Positions 45,539 through 54,401 of a stretch of 64,000 bases of DNA are shown piece after piece. The number at the start of each line of letters is the position of its first letter. The first letter of the stretch is position 1. Position numbers and translations under genes: made by a program. The notes beneath the pieces are model-generated. The model had not been told where the DNA came from and searched no databases. It saw nothing but the letters and a program-made list of their open reading frames with translations. Origin of the DNA: CAZSDU01 sp963662525 (GTDB taxonomy: Bacteria > Bacteroidota > Bacteroidia > Bacteroidales > FEN-979); contig OY759717.1 in NCBI GenBank assembly GCA_963662525.1, forward strand, positions 3,162,001 to 3,226,000. The letters run 5' to 3'.

Positions 45539-46467
45539 CAGAAAATCAGCTCGTCAACCTGTGCTTTATCCGCCATGAGTTGCTTTTTTAATTCTTCTAT
45601 TGTCCCGAGTACTTTCTCTTCCCGGATTCTCTTATGAAAAAGAATAGTCACTACCTGTCCTTCAATATTTCCGTAGTTTTCGAACAAATGCGTTTCAACC
45701 AGGGTGTCCAGTGGATTCGTTTCGTTTTTACGGATGAAACACATTCCTCTTGAAAAGCTGTCTTCTCCTATCACGGTAACTGCATATACTCCGTTTGGAG
45801 GTACCAGTTTGCAATCTTCCTCGATTTTTACCGAGTAGCAGGGAAATCCTATTTCCTCAAGGATGGGAGGACTTTTTGATACCGGTCCTTTGATGATATA
45901 CTGATGATCGAGATAAGCATTAGCTTTCTGGATATTCCCATCCTGTAAGGCTTTCCTGATCTTTGTGGAACTGACCGATTCATTCTGGATATCCTGTTCG
46001 GGAATCTCTTCCACTTCAAATCCGTATTCATAGCCCAGCTTTCTGAGGGCATCATAATCCCCTTCGCGGTTGTGGCCAAAATGGTGGTTGAATCCGATGA
46101 CTATTTTTTTCGCATGGAGCTTGCTAATCAGGATATTTCGGATAAAATCGACTGAAGTGATCTTGGAAAATTCAAGGGTAAAGGTCACAATGATGAGGTT
46201 ATCCAGGCCGGCTTTTTCGAGCAGCTCAATTTTTTCCCGCTGGGAATTGATCAGAAAAAGGCCTTTGCCTGCAGTTTCAGGATATAAAACTTTTCTGGGA
46301 TGGGGATGAAACGTGATCAAGACAGTTTCTCCATCGATTTCATTGGCGATTTTTTTTAATCTTTGCAGGATGACCTTATGGCCGATATGAACTCCGTCGA
46401 ATGATCCAGTGGTGATCACTGCATTCCGGATTTCACCTGCCTGGTCGAAATCATGAAATATTTTCAC
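45538..46467 (-). CDS. ribF: Bifunctional riboflavin kinase / FAD synthetase
   Basis: A 309-residue enzyme making FMN and FAD. The N-terminal FAD-synthetase domain has TTGSFDGVHIGHKVIL, ITFHPHPRKVL and VIGFNHHFGHNREGD with VSSTKIRKAL. The C-terminal kinase domain (about 185-305) is more divergent: KGPVSKSPPILEEIGFPCYSV in place of the usual GHGxxLGRxxGFPTAN, ending HLFENYGNIEGQVVTILFHKRIREEKV. The kinase signature is weak, so riboflavin kinase activity deserves a check. It lies 12 bases after rex, on the same strand as the hydrogenase operon. Confidence 0.87.
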   Translation of the reverse strand: MKIFHDFDQAGEIRNAVITTGSFDGVHIGHKVILQRLKKIANEIDGETVLITFHPHPRKVLYPETAGKGLFLINSQREKIELLEKAGLDNLIIVTFTLEFSKITSVDFIRNILISKLHAKKIVIGFNHHFGHNREGDYDALRKLGYEYGFEVEEIPEQDIQNESVSSTKIRKALQDGNIQKANAYLDHQYIIKGPVSKSPPILEEIGFPCYSVKIEEDCKLVPPNGVYAVTVIGEDSFSRGMCFIRKNETNPLDTLVETHLFENYGNIEGQVVTILFHKRIREEKVLGTIEELKKQLMADKAQVDELIF

Positions 46468-46479
46468 AGTATTAACTTT

Positions 46480-47121
46480 CTACTTAAATCGTTCGTCGTT
46501 TTTCTTGGCAAAAAATGCCACTTTCTCCAGGGAAGTTATCATATCATATTCTTCCAGGTAAACATAAGGAGGAACATTGAGTGGTTTTGGGGTATAATTC
46601 AGAATTCCTTTAATACCAGACAACACCATGGTTTCAGCGATTTCCGGGGCCTGTTCAGTGGGAACAGTGATAATTCCGATGGAAATATTGTTTTGTCTGA
46701 TGATATCAGCCATCTGGTTCATATGATAACAGGGTACTCCATCATAAACCCGGTTGATTTTTTCAGGGTTAATATCGAAAGCAGCAATGATGCTGAGTTT
46801 CGATCTTTTTCCTTTGAAATAGCTGATCATGGCCTTCCCCAGGTTCCCCAAGCCGACAACAGCTACCCTTTGTCCTTTTTCTGAATCAATGATCTTACCG
46901 ATGAGTTCTATCAGTTCCTTGATATCATAACCCTTTCGCAGGTTTCCGGAGTACCCGATCAGCATCAGGTCCCTTCTCACTTGAACCGGAGTAATATGAA
47001 GCATCTGCGCAATTTCATGGGAAAATACATGGGTTTTTTCCTTGGAAAGGATCATTAGCAATGCACGACGGTACTGGCTTAACCTTTCAACGGTCTTATG
47101 CGGTAAATTCTTTATGAACAT
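46480..47121 (-). CDS. rex: Redox-sensing transcriptional repressor Rex
   Basis: A 213-residue NADH/NAD+-responsive DNA-binding repressor. A winged helix at residues 1-80 includes VERLSQYRRALLMIL, FSHEIAQMLHITPVQVRRDLMLIGYSGNLRKGYDI. A Rossmann domain follows: VAVVGLGNLGKAMISYF, IIAAFDINPEKINRV and VPTEQAPEIAETMVLSGIKGILNYTPKPLNVP. Rex blocks fermentative and hydrogenase genes until NADH rises. It overlaps the receiver-kinase gene by 10 bases at the end of the hydrogenase-signalling gene run. Rex-like sites lie upstream of that run near 54931-54965. Confidence 0.95.
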   Translation of the reverse strand: MFIKNLPHKTVERLSQYRRALLMILSKEKTHVFSHEIAQMLHITPVQVRRDLMLIGYSGNLRKGYDIKELIELIGKIIDSEKGQRVAVVGLGNLGKAMISYFKGKRSKLSIIAAFDINPEKINRVYDGVPCYHMNQMADIIRQNNISIGIITVPTEQAPEIAETMVLSGIKGILNYTPKPLNVPPYVYLEEYDMITSLEKVAFFAKKNDERFK

Positions 47122-48245
47122 GGTTTGTCGATTGGAAGTCTGAGTTTAAATGTGCTGCCCTGATCCGGAATACTGGTCACTTCAATAATTCCTGAATAAT
47201 TATCGATTAATTTCTTTACGATGGAAAGACCTAATCCGGTTCCGGTTATATTTTTAGTTTTTTCATTTTTTATTCTGACAAAATCATCGAAAATCTTTTC
47301 AAGATCAGCCGCACTCATTCCGATTCCGGAATCGACAACAGTAATTTCGATGCAACCTTCATTTTCCTGAGCAGTGCAATCCACGGTTCCACCATCCTTA
47401 TTATATTTAATGGCATTGGAAATAAGATTGTTGAAGATAATTTCCAGTTCATCTGCATCAGCTTTGATCATCAACTGTTCAGGTCCATGAAGAGTCATTT
47501 TCACTTCCCGTTGAATGGAGTAGGGACGCATGGTGTCCATGGCGGTTCTGATTACCTGGATCAATTCAACGTCCGTGATATTTCTTTTATTTTTTCCGGA
47601 TTCAACTTTTGTGAGGTCTAGGAGATCGAGGATAAGTGTACGCATCCCTTTAATCCTGTCAAGGGAACGGTCGATCATGACATCATAATCATCCAGGTTG
47701 TTTCCCTGCTGTCTTTCCCTGATCATTTTAAGGTAACCTTCGATAGCATTAAGAGGGGCTTTTAACTCATGGCTGAGAACCGATAAAAAGGTAAAGCGGA
47801 TCTGTTTCCCGGTATCCTGCAACTTGGTGGTCATCTTTTTCAGAAAGACCCGTTTGGTGATATTTTCGATAGAGGATTTTAATTCCTGGGGAGTAAAGGG
47901 TTTCGGGATGAAATCATAGGCTCCATCACTGGTGGCTTTTACTGCCAGTTCCAGGGATGCATAGGAAGTAATCATGACAACTATAATGTTTTTTTGCTTC
48001 TTCTTAATATATTCTAGGACTTCTACTCCCTGGATTCCGGGGAGTTTATTGTCAAGAAGAAGAATATCCGGAATATCATTTTCAATGATTTCTATCCCGG
48101 CTTCACCGGTAGAAGCTTCAAGAACTTCAAAATCGAAGGCTTCATCCATGAAAGGATAATCGACTCTGAAGTTTCTTAAAATACGGCTTACTCCGCTTCG
48201 GATGCCGGGTTCATCATCAACGACGAGTATTTTCAGTGTTGGCAT
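47112..48245 (-). CDS. Receiver-histidine kinase hybrid
   Basis: A 377-residue soluble signalling protein. The N-terminal receiver (residues 1-130) has VVDDEPG, phospho-Asp in LLLDNKLPGIQG, MITSYAS and IPKPFTP. A HisKA domain follows (FLSVLSHELKAPLNAIEGYLKMI, His about 167), then HATPase (NLISNAIKYNKDGG, DSGIGMS, GTGLGLSIVKKLID). No membrane segment or DNA-binding domain. It lies 21 bases after the lone receiver gene and overlaps rex by 10 bases. It is likely a relay step after the hydrogenase-like sensor kinase, by inference from gene order. Confidence 0.9.
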   Translation of the reverse strand: MPTLKILVVDDEPGIRSGVSRILRNFRVDYPFMDEAFDFEVLEASTGEAGIEIIENDIPDILLLDNKLPGIQGVEVLEYIKKKQKNIIVVMITSYASLELAVKATSDGAYDFIPKPFTPQELKSSIENITKRVFLKKMTTKLQDTGKQIRFTFLSVLSHELKAPLNAIEGYLKMIRERQQGNNLDDYDVMIDRSLDRIKGMRTLILDLLDLTKVESGKNKRNITDVELIQVIRTAMDTMRPYSIQREVKMTLHGPEQLMIKADADELEIIFNNLISNAIKYNKDGGTVDCTAQENEGCIEITVVDSGIGMSAADLEKIFDDFVRIKNEKTKNITGTGLGLSIVKKLIDNYSGIIEVTSIPDQGSTFKLRLPIDKPCS

Positions 48246-48266
48246 GGTCAGTATTTCACCCCAAAT

Positions 48267-48665
48267 TTAGTGGAAAATAAGCAATTTATCAATTTCCGCC
48301 TTCAATAGTTCAGAACGTATTCCTTTATCAAGGAAACAATCGGCTTTGATCCATTTCCGGTTGTTCTCATCGTTGATATCGAAACTGATACCGGTTTCGG
48401 CAGCCACTCCCGTCGCAATAATGATGGGAACATCGGGATATTTCTTTTTCATTTTATAGCATAAGATGAAGCCGCTGTCCTCATTTTCCATCATCAGGTC
48501 AAGAATAGCAAGATCTGGTTTTGTTTTCTCAATCAGTGCTTCTGCCTCTTTCTGACCTTCAGCAGTAATGGTTTTAAATCCGAACTTTTCCACTTTCAAC
48601 TTCAATTGAAAAAGATAATCCTGATCGTCATCCACGATCAGAATAGTTATGTTCCCAGGCTTCAT
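48267..48665 (-). CDS. Single-domain response regulator
   Basis: A 132-residue receiver with no output domain. It has IVDDDQDYLF, phospho-Asp in LAILDLMMENEDSGF, then IIATGVA. Where a receiver usually reads KP there is KADCFLDKGI, which supplies the Lys (DKG), so the conserved lysine is only approximately placed. It probably carries phosphate between kinases. It lies between the hydrogenase-kinase fusion (75 bases upstream, across a repeat) and the receiver-kinase. Confidence 0.85.
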   Translation of the reverse strand: MKPGNITILIVDDDQDYLFQLKLKVEKFGFKTITAEGQKEAEALIEKTKPDLAILDLMMENEDSGFILCYKMKKKYPDVPIIIATGVAAETGISFDINDENNRKWIKADCFLDKGIRSELLKAEIDKLLIFH

Positions 48666-48670
48666 ATTCG

Positions 48671-48694
48671 ATTAATAATTAATAATTAATAATT
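48671..48694. repeat. AT-rich heptameric repeat (ATTAATA)
   Basis: Three tandem copies of a 7-bp TTAATAA-type unit just before the response regulator start, next to the octameric array at 48701. Confidence 0.6.
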
Positions 48695-48700
48695 TCTTTT

Positions 48701-48739
48701 ACCAACTCACCAACTCACTAACTCACCAACTCACCAACT
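48701..48739. repeat. Octameric tandem repeat, unit CTCACCAA
   Basis: Five 8-bp units (one with CTCACTAA) between the sensor-kinase stop (48742) and the next gene. Same unit as at 2337, 16498 (complement) and 24414. Confidence 0.9.
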
Positions 48740-48741
48740 CT

Positions 48742-50724
48742 TTACTTCCCTCTCGGAATGGTAACCCTGAACGTTGTTCCTGTTGTTCCTGCAGTTGGAT
48801 CATTATTGGAGTCAACATGGATCTTGCCTTTGTGCATTTTAACAATTCCATAGATCAAAGCCAATCCAAGTCCGGTTCCCTTTCCCATTTCTTTCGTTGT
48901 AAAAAACGGAGTAAAAATTCTATCCATATTTGCTTTAGATATTCCCGTTCCTGTATCTGTAACCAAAAAGATTATTTCGCTTTCATTACCCTCTACACTC
49001 ACTTTCAGGTTTCCGCCTGCAGGCATAGCCTCGATGGCATTTTTTTCCAGGTTAGTCATAACCTGCATCATCTGATCAATATCGAGGCATGCCATAGGAT
49101 CCGCAATATTCGGCTCAAATGTAAAGCTGACATTTTCAGGTTTTATAATAGAATTGAGGCTGTGTGCGGCAAATTTGACCACATCCGTTTCCGACAGGTT
49201 GACCTGGTTTTTTCTGGCAAAGTTCAATAATCCGCTGACGATTTTCTTACAACGGTCAGCTTGCTCCACGATGAGTTTGAGATCCTCTTTAACTGCATCG
49301 TCTTCCTTTGCCTCGTCCATCAGAATATTACTGTACATAGTGATAACGCCAAGCGGATTATTCAGTTCATGGGCAATACCGGCAGAAAGTTGACCCATAT
49401 GGGCTAGTTTTTCGGACTGTTTCAAGGCGGCTTTTGCTTTGGCCAGCTTCTCATTGGAAATATTCAGGCTGCTGATGGAATCATGAAGTTTCTCAATGGC
49501 GAAAGGAAGACACATTTCTGTTTCAGCAAGACCATTCACGATGGCACTGGCATGATCGACACATGTATCGTATCCGCAGGCACCACAATTCAGATGATCC
49601 TTTGCGGTAAACTTTCCCATGGCATGAAGTGCTTCCAGGACTTCCTCGTTGGTGGGTGGTGCCAGCCGTCGGTCTTCAGGTGTGAAATGCTGGGATAAGT
49701 CAATGTCACTGAATTCATTCATTTCCTTATCCCACAATTCCTTATTGATATTCCTGAGTTTATTATATGCATATTTTCCAATAGCAGCGCTCCGTGAGAA
49801 CCTTTTCCCTCCGGGGGATGTTCCGGGTCCCATGATGCAACCTTCACAGCATAATAACATCAGGTTCTTATCTTTGATCAACCCGTCTTCATATTCTTTA
49901 ATAGCTTCTTTGTAATTGATCCGTCCTTCAGCAACAATGACATGTTCTTCAGGGATGGTTTCTGCTCCATTGGCGGTATGATATAAACCCCTGCTGATTG
50001 GGAAGATCGCTCCTTTTCCTGAATATGGAGGATCAAAATCAGAGGGTTCAACCTCATTAGGATGAATGTTCATATCCTGGAACATCTCACGAAGTTCAAC
50101 AAAGGTAAGTACTTCATCAACCTCAAGGGTTTCGGCTTTTTTTGCAAAACATGGGCCAACGAAAACTATTTTAGTCTCTTTGCCATATTTTTTACGCAGT
50201 ATTCTTGTCATGGCAACCATGGGAGATGCAATCGGGGCAAGATTTTCGACGAGTTCGGAGTGGTAATGCCGGATAAAATAAACAATGGCTGGACAATCAG
50301 ATGAGATTATCCCAACCCCATCATTTGATTTGATTTTTTTTTCATATTCCCTGGCAACGACATCCGCACCAAATGAGACTTCGGTGACAAAATCAAAGCC
50401 AAGTCGACGCAGCATCCCGACTAAAACCCGGTGATTTTCTATTTCCGTGAACTCAGCAGGAAAACTTGGGGCTATACAAACGGCAATTTTTTTATCCGAC
50501 TGTAAAAGAATTTTAACCTCTTCCGTTGAACGTAATGGATATTTTGCGCCCTGGCTGCAGACTTTAACACAATTTCCACAACCAATACAGCGGTCGTTGA
50601 TAACCTCAGCCTGGCCATTGATAATTTTTATGGCTTTAACCGGACATTCCCTGAGACAGGTATAGCAAACCCGGCACCTGTCCTTCAGTGTAAAAACCAA
50701 TTGCCTGTGATAAGAATGACTCAT
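48742..50724 (-). CDS. [FeFe]-hydrogenase-like sensor fused to a histidine kinase
   Basis: A 660-residue fusion. Two [4Fe-4S] ferredoxin motifs at residues 17-56 (CRVCYTCLRECP, CIGCGNCVKVC). An H-cluster-like domain at about 75-330 has L1 SSDCP (141-145), L2 GPCFAKKAE (Cys192) and L3 CCEGC (Cys292, Cys296). An extra Fe-S 'CGACGYDTC' domain (Cys380, 383, 388, 405) follows. Then HisKA (AHELNNP, His452) and HATPase (TDTGTGIS, GKGTGLGLALIYGI). The Cys that relays protons in catalytic enzymes is Asp143; the four cluster-ligand cysteines remain. No membrane part. Its start overlaps the hydA stop by one base, so it is made together with the hydrogenase. It probably senses H2 or redox state. Confidence 0.9.
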   Translation of the reverse strand: MSHSYHRQLVFTLKDRCRVCYTCLRECPVKAIKIINGQAEVINDRCIGCGNCVKVCSQGAKYPLRSTEEVKILLQSDKKIAVCIAPSFPAEFTEIENHRVLVGMLRRLGFDFVTEVSFGADVVAREYEKKIKSNDGVGIISSDCPAIVYFIRHYHSELVENLAPIASPMVAMTRILRKKYGKETKIVFVGPCFAKKAETLEVDEVLTFVELREMFQDMNIHPNEVEPSDFDPPYSGKGAIFPISRGLYHTANGAETIPEEHVIVAEGRINYKEAIKEYEDGLIKDKNLMLLCCEGCIMGPGTSPGGKRFSRSAAIGKYAYNKLRNINKELWDKEMNEFSDIDLSQHFTPEDRRLAPPTNEEVLEALHAMGKFTAKDHLNCGACGYDTCVDHASAIVNGLAETEMCLPFAIEKLHDSISSLNISNEKLAKAKAALKQSEKLAHMGQLSAGIAHELNNPLGVITMYSNILMDEAKEDDAVKEDLKLIVEQADRCKKIVSGLLNFARKNQVNLSETDVVKFAAHSLNSIIKPENVSFTFEPNIADPMACLDIDQMMQVMTNLEKNAIEAMPAGGNLKVSVEGNESEIIFLVTDTGTGISKANMDRIFTPFFTTKEMGKGTGLGLALIYGIVKMHKGKIHVDSNNDPTAGTTGTTFRVTIPRGK

Positions 50725-52442
50725 TAACTTGTTTGTTTTATGCGCGAAATATGCAGAAGTTCATGGTTCCGTTCACTTCCCTGCTTTCCAAGGAATTTTT
50801 CATAGATATCAGCCAAAACAGGATTTTTATGAGCAACCTTAATCATTTCTTCTTCATCCATGTCATAAAGTGCTTTCATGCGACTTTTTAGACTTTTCTC
50901 ATCGCTTCCGATACGCTGACCGCCACCATTTATACAACCAAAAGGACAAGCCATCACTTCGATCAGATGAATATCATCTCTTCCTGACTCAATTTCGGAA
51001 AGCAAGCTTTTAATATTTGCAAGGCCGCTGACAGCCACGACATTGATAAGCTGTTTCCCGATTTTTATTTTAGCTTCTTTTTTTGTTTTTAATCCCCGCA
51101 AATCCTGAATTTTCAAAGGGCTGAGTTCCTGGCCAGTCATCATGAAATGAAGAGTGCGGAGAATCCCTTCCGAGGCTCCGCCCGAGATGCCAAAGAGTTT
51201 TCCTGCAGAACTGCACATGCTGAAAGCAGTATCGGTGGGTTCCGGCTCTATATTATTGAAATCAATACCAAGTAAATGAAAAAGTTTGACCAGTTCGCGG
51301 GTAGTCAGAACAGCATCCACCGCATGTGTTTTGTCATCTTTCAACAAGCCAATGGAGGCTTCATGTTTTTTTGCTGTACAGGGCATAACGGAAACGACAA
51401 AAACATTTTCAGGAGCATGACCTGCCGAACGGGAAATATAGTTTTTAATCATATTGCCCATCATTTGTTGAGGCGATCTTGCAGTGGAAAGGTGAGGTAG
51501 AAGTTCAGGACGAAGATCTTCAATATATTTCACCCATGAAGGACAACAAGCTGTGAAAAGCGGAAGTTTTCCATTTTTGTTTAAACGTTCCATAAGTTCA
51601 GTAGCCATCTCATTGATGTTTATATCAGCGGAGAAAGCAGTATCAAAGACCTGACGGAAACCAATTTTTTTCAAGGCTGTCCTGAGCAGGTTGATAATAT
51701 CTTTGTTAGCCCTGATGCCAAGGTCTTCAGCCATAGAAGCCGGAACTGTCGGGGAAAACTGGATGACATTGTGTAAGGATGGATTGTTCAGCGCTTCTAT
51801 CACTGTATGAATGCTTGATCTCTCGGTAAGTGCGGCAGTTGGACAAACCATAATGCATTGTCCGCATTTTACGCAGGTCAGCGAATTCAAACCTTTATTA
51901 TAAGTAGTCCCGATTCTGCTGTTGCTTCCTCTTCCCATAACATCAATGGCGGAGACACCGATCAATTCATCACAGACTCTCATACACCGGCCGCATAAAA
52001 TACACTTTGCGGGATCCCTCTCAATGCTGGTACAGGCTTTATCGATTTTTACCGTTGGGGGTTTAGCATGATATTTTCTTTCCCTGATATTGAGTTCAAC
52101 AGCCAATGACTGGAGTTCACAATTTCCGCTTCTTTCACAATAAAGACAATCATCAGGATGATTGGCCAGCAATAATTCCACGATGGTTTTACGGGCTTTC
52201 ATGACCCGTGGAGAATGAGTGCGGATTTTCATCCATTCTTCTACATTATGTGAACAGGCAGGTACAAGTCCGGGTAAACCATCTACTTCCACAATACACA
52301 TCCGGCATGCACCGGTAGGAGTAAAGCTGCTCATATTGCATAATGTGGGGACTTTGATTCCGTTACGCTGTAAAACTGTCAGAATGGTCTCCCCGCGTTT
52401 GGCAGATAAAGTTTGATCGTTAATTTCAATATTGAAGAGCAT
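50724..52442 (-). CDS. hydA: NAD-linked [FeFe]-hydrogenase catalytic subunit (set 1)
   Basis: A 572-residue cytosolic hydrogenase. N-terminal [2Fe-2S] (Cys35, 46, 49, 63), a His-Cys3 cluster (HPDDCLYCERSGNC), two [4Fe-4S] motifs (CILCGRCMRVC and CVKCGQCIMVC). The H-cluster domain has complete canonical motifs: L1 TACCPSW (297-303), L2 MPCTAKKHE (Cys355), L3 MACPFGCINGGGQ. A C-terminal small-subunit-like segment follows. With HydB and HydC it would reversibly couple H2 to NAD, and possibly to ferredoxin by electron bifurcation. It is 8 bases after hydB and overlaps the sensor kinase start. Confidence 0.93.
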   Translation of the reverse strand: MLFNIEINDQTLSAKRGETILTVLQRNGIKVPTLCNMSSFTPTGACRMCIVEVDGLPGLVPACSHNVEEWMKIRTHSPRVMKARKTIVELLLANHPDDCLYCERSGNCELQSLAVELNIRERKYHAKPPTVKIDKACTSIERDPAKCILCGRCMRVCDELIGVSAIDVMGRGSNSRIGTTYNKGLNSLTCVKCGQCIMVCPTAALTERSSIHTVIEALNNPSLHNVIQFSPTVPASMAEDLGIRANKDIINLLRTALKKIGFRQVFDTAFSADININEMATELMERLNKNGKLPLFTACCPSWVKYIEDLRPELLPHLSTARSPQQMMGNMIKNYISRSAGHAPENVFVVSVMPCTAKKHEASIGLLKDDKTHAVDAVLTTRELVKLFHLLGIDFNNIEPEPTDTAFSMCSSAGKLFGISGGASEGILRTLHFMMTGQELSPLKIQDLRGLKTKKEAKIKIGKQLINVVAVSGLANIKSLLSEIESGRDDIHLIEVMACPFGCINGGGQRIGSDEKSLKSRMKALYDMDEEEMIKVAHKNPVLADIYEKFLGKQGSERNHELLHISRIKQTS

Positions 52443-52450
52443 GCTGGTGT

Positions 52451-54400
52451 TTATTTGATATATATAGCATTGAATTTACACAGGTCGAAACAGATGCCGC
52501 AGCCTGTACACTTTGCCTCCACAATAAAATGAGGCATCTTAATGCTTCCGATGATGGCATTTTCCGGACACTTTTTCTGACAGACATTACATCCGTTACA
52601 GGCATCCGGTTCGATATAGAAGGTTCTCAGGTCATGGCAGACACCTGCTACACAACGGCGATCGAAAATATGCTCTTCAAATTCTTCCCGAAACCATTTT
52701 AATGAACTAAGGACCGGGTTAGGGGCGTTTTGTCCAAGTCCACATAAGGAAGTATCCCGGATAACTTCAGCTAGATTCTCTAGCTGTACGACTCCTTTGA
52801 AACGTTCCAGCGTTTCGTGGGTGAATTCTTCTTTTGGTCGGCGGGTAATGGCATCGAGAATATCCAGCATACGCTTTGTCCCTTCTCGGCATGGGATGCA
52901 CTTGCCACAACTTTCTTTCTGTAAAAATTCCATAAAATATTTTGACAGGCTAACCATGCAGACTGATTCATCAAGAACAATTAAGCCTCCAGGGCCAATG
53001 GTTGCACCTATTTCCTGAAGTGATTCGTACCCCATCTCTGTTTCCATATCCTTAGCGGGAATACAAACACCCGATGGACCGCCCAGCTGAACTGCTTTTA
53101 ATGGCTTGCCATTCCGGATACCTCCGGCAATTTTAAAAACGATATCTGAGAGGGTGATCCCCATGGATATTTCAATAAATCCGGAATGAACAGCCATCCC
53201 TGAGACTGATAAAATTTTCGTTCCTTTACTTTCTTTGTTTCCAATCGCTTTAAACCATGATGGTCCATTCTCCAGGATTAACGGGATATTGGCAAGTGTT
53301 TCAACATTGTTGACAATGGTTGGCTGACCCATGAATCCGGATTCTGCCGGGTAAGGCGGTTTTGATTTGGGTATGCCGCGCCTGCCTTCCAGGCTGGCAA
53401 TCAGGGCTGTTTCTTCACCGCAAACAAAGGCACCTGCCCCTTGACGGAGTTGGATCGAAAGATTAAATCCACTTCCGAATATATTCTCTCCCAGAAATCC
53501 ATAATCCTTTGCCTGAAGAATGGCTCTTTCTAGGATCCCTAGTGGGTGGGTGTGAATGGATCGAACATAAATAAAGGCTGTACTTGCACCTATTGCATAT
53601 GCGGCAATTGCAATTCCTTCCAATACCCGGTGAGGATCAGATTCAATGATTGCCCGGTCCATAAAGGCTCCGGGATCACTTTCATCGGCATTGCAAATCA
53701 AATATTTCTTGTCACTGGCAGTACCGAGGGCTACCTTCCATTTCCTGCCGGTATTGTACCCTCCACCTGCTCTTCCCCGGAGCTCACTCTGCTCAACTAT
53801 CTCGCAGACCTTGTCGGCAGTGTAATTCAAGACTGTTTTGTACAGGGAACGATAACCTCCCCAGGCCAGATAATCATTAATATTATCGGGCGAAATAATA
53901 CCCGCATACCTCAGAATATTCCTATGTTGCAAGGCAAAGTAGGGGAGCTGGTCTATATAAGGGAGGTTGGCCCAATCCTCATGATGTTTGCATCTGTATT
54001 GTCCGAGTACGGAATCTTCCGGAATAGCCCGGTGAAATATGGAATGAAGCAGGTCTTCCACTTTATCAGCGGTTGCATGATGAAATGAAACCCTTGACTT
54101 TCCTGGTAGTTGCACATCAAGTAATGGCTCAGCTGAACAGAATCCGGTACATCCGACCGATATCAGTTCGGCCTCAATTTTATTATCCGACAGAAAATTT
54201 TCAACGGCTTCCCGGGTCTGTAATGCGCCAGATATTACACCACATGTAGCGGTTCCGATATAAATGATCGGCCGCTCAATCTTCTCTCGACGTAATAACA
54301 TCAAACGGTCTTCAGTGTGTTTATCTAAAATGCCTGAGTAATTCTTCAGAACTTTATCTGTCAGAAATCCTTTGATATCAGAGGTGCTATTTGAGGGCAT
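52451..54400 (-). CDS. hydB: Flavin subunit of trimeric hydrogenase (set 1), NuoF-like with divergent features
   Basis: A 649-residue NuoF-type subunit. The N-terminal thioredoxin-like domain (about 40-125) shows Cys53, Cys84 and Cys88. It resembles the separate small ferredoxin at 63424 (TATCGVISGA and GCTGFCSAEP) more than the HydB of set 2. The flavin region reads RGRAGGGYNTGRKW and ADESDPGAFMDR, where set 2 has RGRGGGGFPTGLKW and ADEGDPG. SCGKCIPCREGTKR holds the NuoF [4Fe-4S], and two C-terminal [4Fe-4S] motifs end the protein. It lies 1 base after hydC and 8 before hydA. It would carry NADH oxidation or reduction. Confidence 0.9.
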   Translation of the reverse strand: MPSNSTSDIKGFLTDKVLKNYSGILDKHTEDRLMLLRREKIERPIIYIGTATCGVISGALQTREAVENFLSDNKIEAELISVGCTGFCSAEPLLDVQLPGKSRVSFHHATADKVEDLLHSIFHRAIPEDSVLGQYRCKHHEDWANLPYIDQLPYFALQHRNILRYAGIISPDNINDYLAWGGYRSLYKTVLNYTADKVCEIVEQSELRGRAGGGYNTGRKWKVALGTASDKKYLICNADESDPGAFMDRAIIESDPHRVLEGIAIAAYAIGASTAFIYVRSIHTHPLGILERAILQAKDYGFLGENIFGSGFNLSIQLRQGAGAFVCGEETALIASLEGRRGIPKSKPPYPAESGFMGQPTIVNNVETLANIPLILENGPSWFKAIGNKESKGTKILSVSGMAVHSGFIEISMGITLSDIVFKIAGGIRNGKPLKAVQLGGPSGVCIPAKDMETEMGYESLQEIGATIGPGGLIVLDESVCMVSLSKYFMEFLQKESCGKCIPCREGTKRMLDILDAITRRPKEEFTHETLERFKGVVQLENLAEVIRDTSLCGLGQNAPNPVLSSLKWFREEFEEHIFDRRCVAGVCHDLRTFYIEPDACNGCNVCQKKCPENAIIGSIKMPHFIVEAKCTGCGICFDLCKFNAIYIK

Positions 54401-54401
54401 G

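Noticed and set aside
53546..54088. Plus-strand 180-codon reading frame opposite hydB
   Set aside because: Shadow of the conserved NuoF-like gene; no recognisable features.
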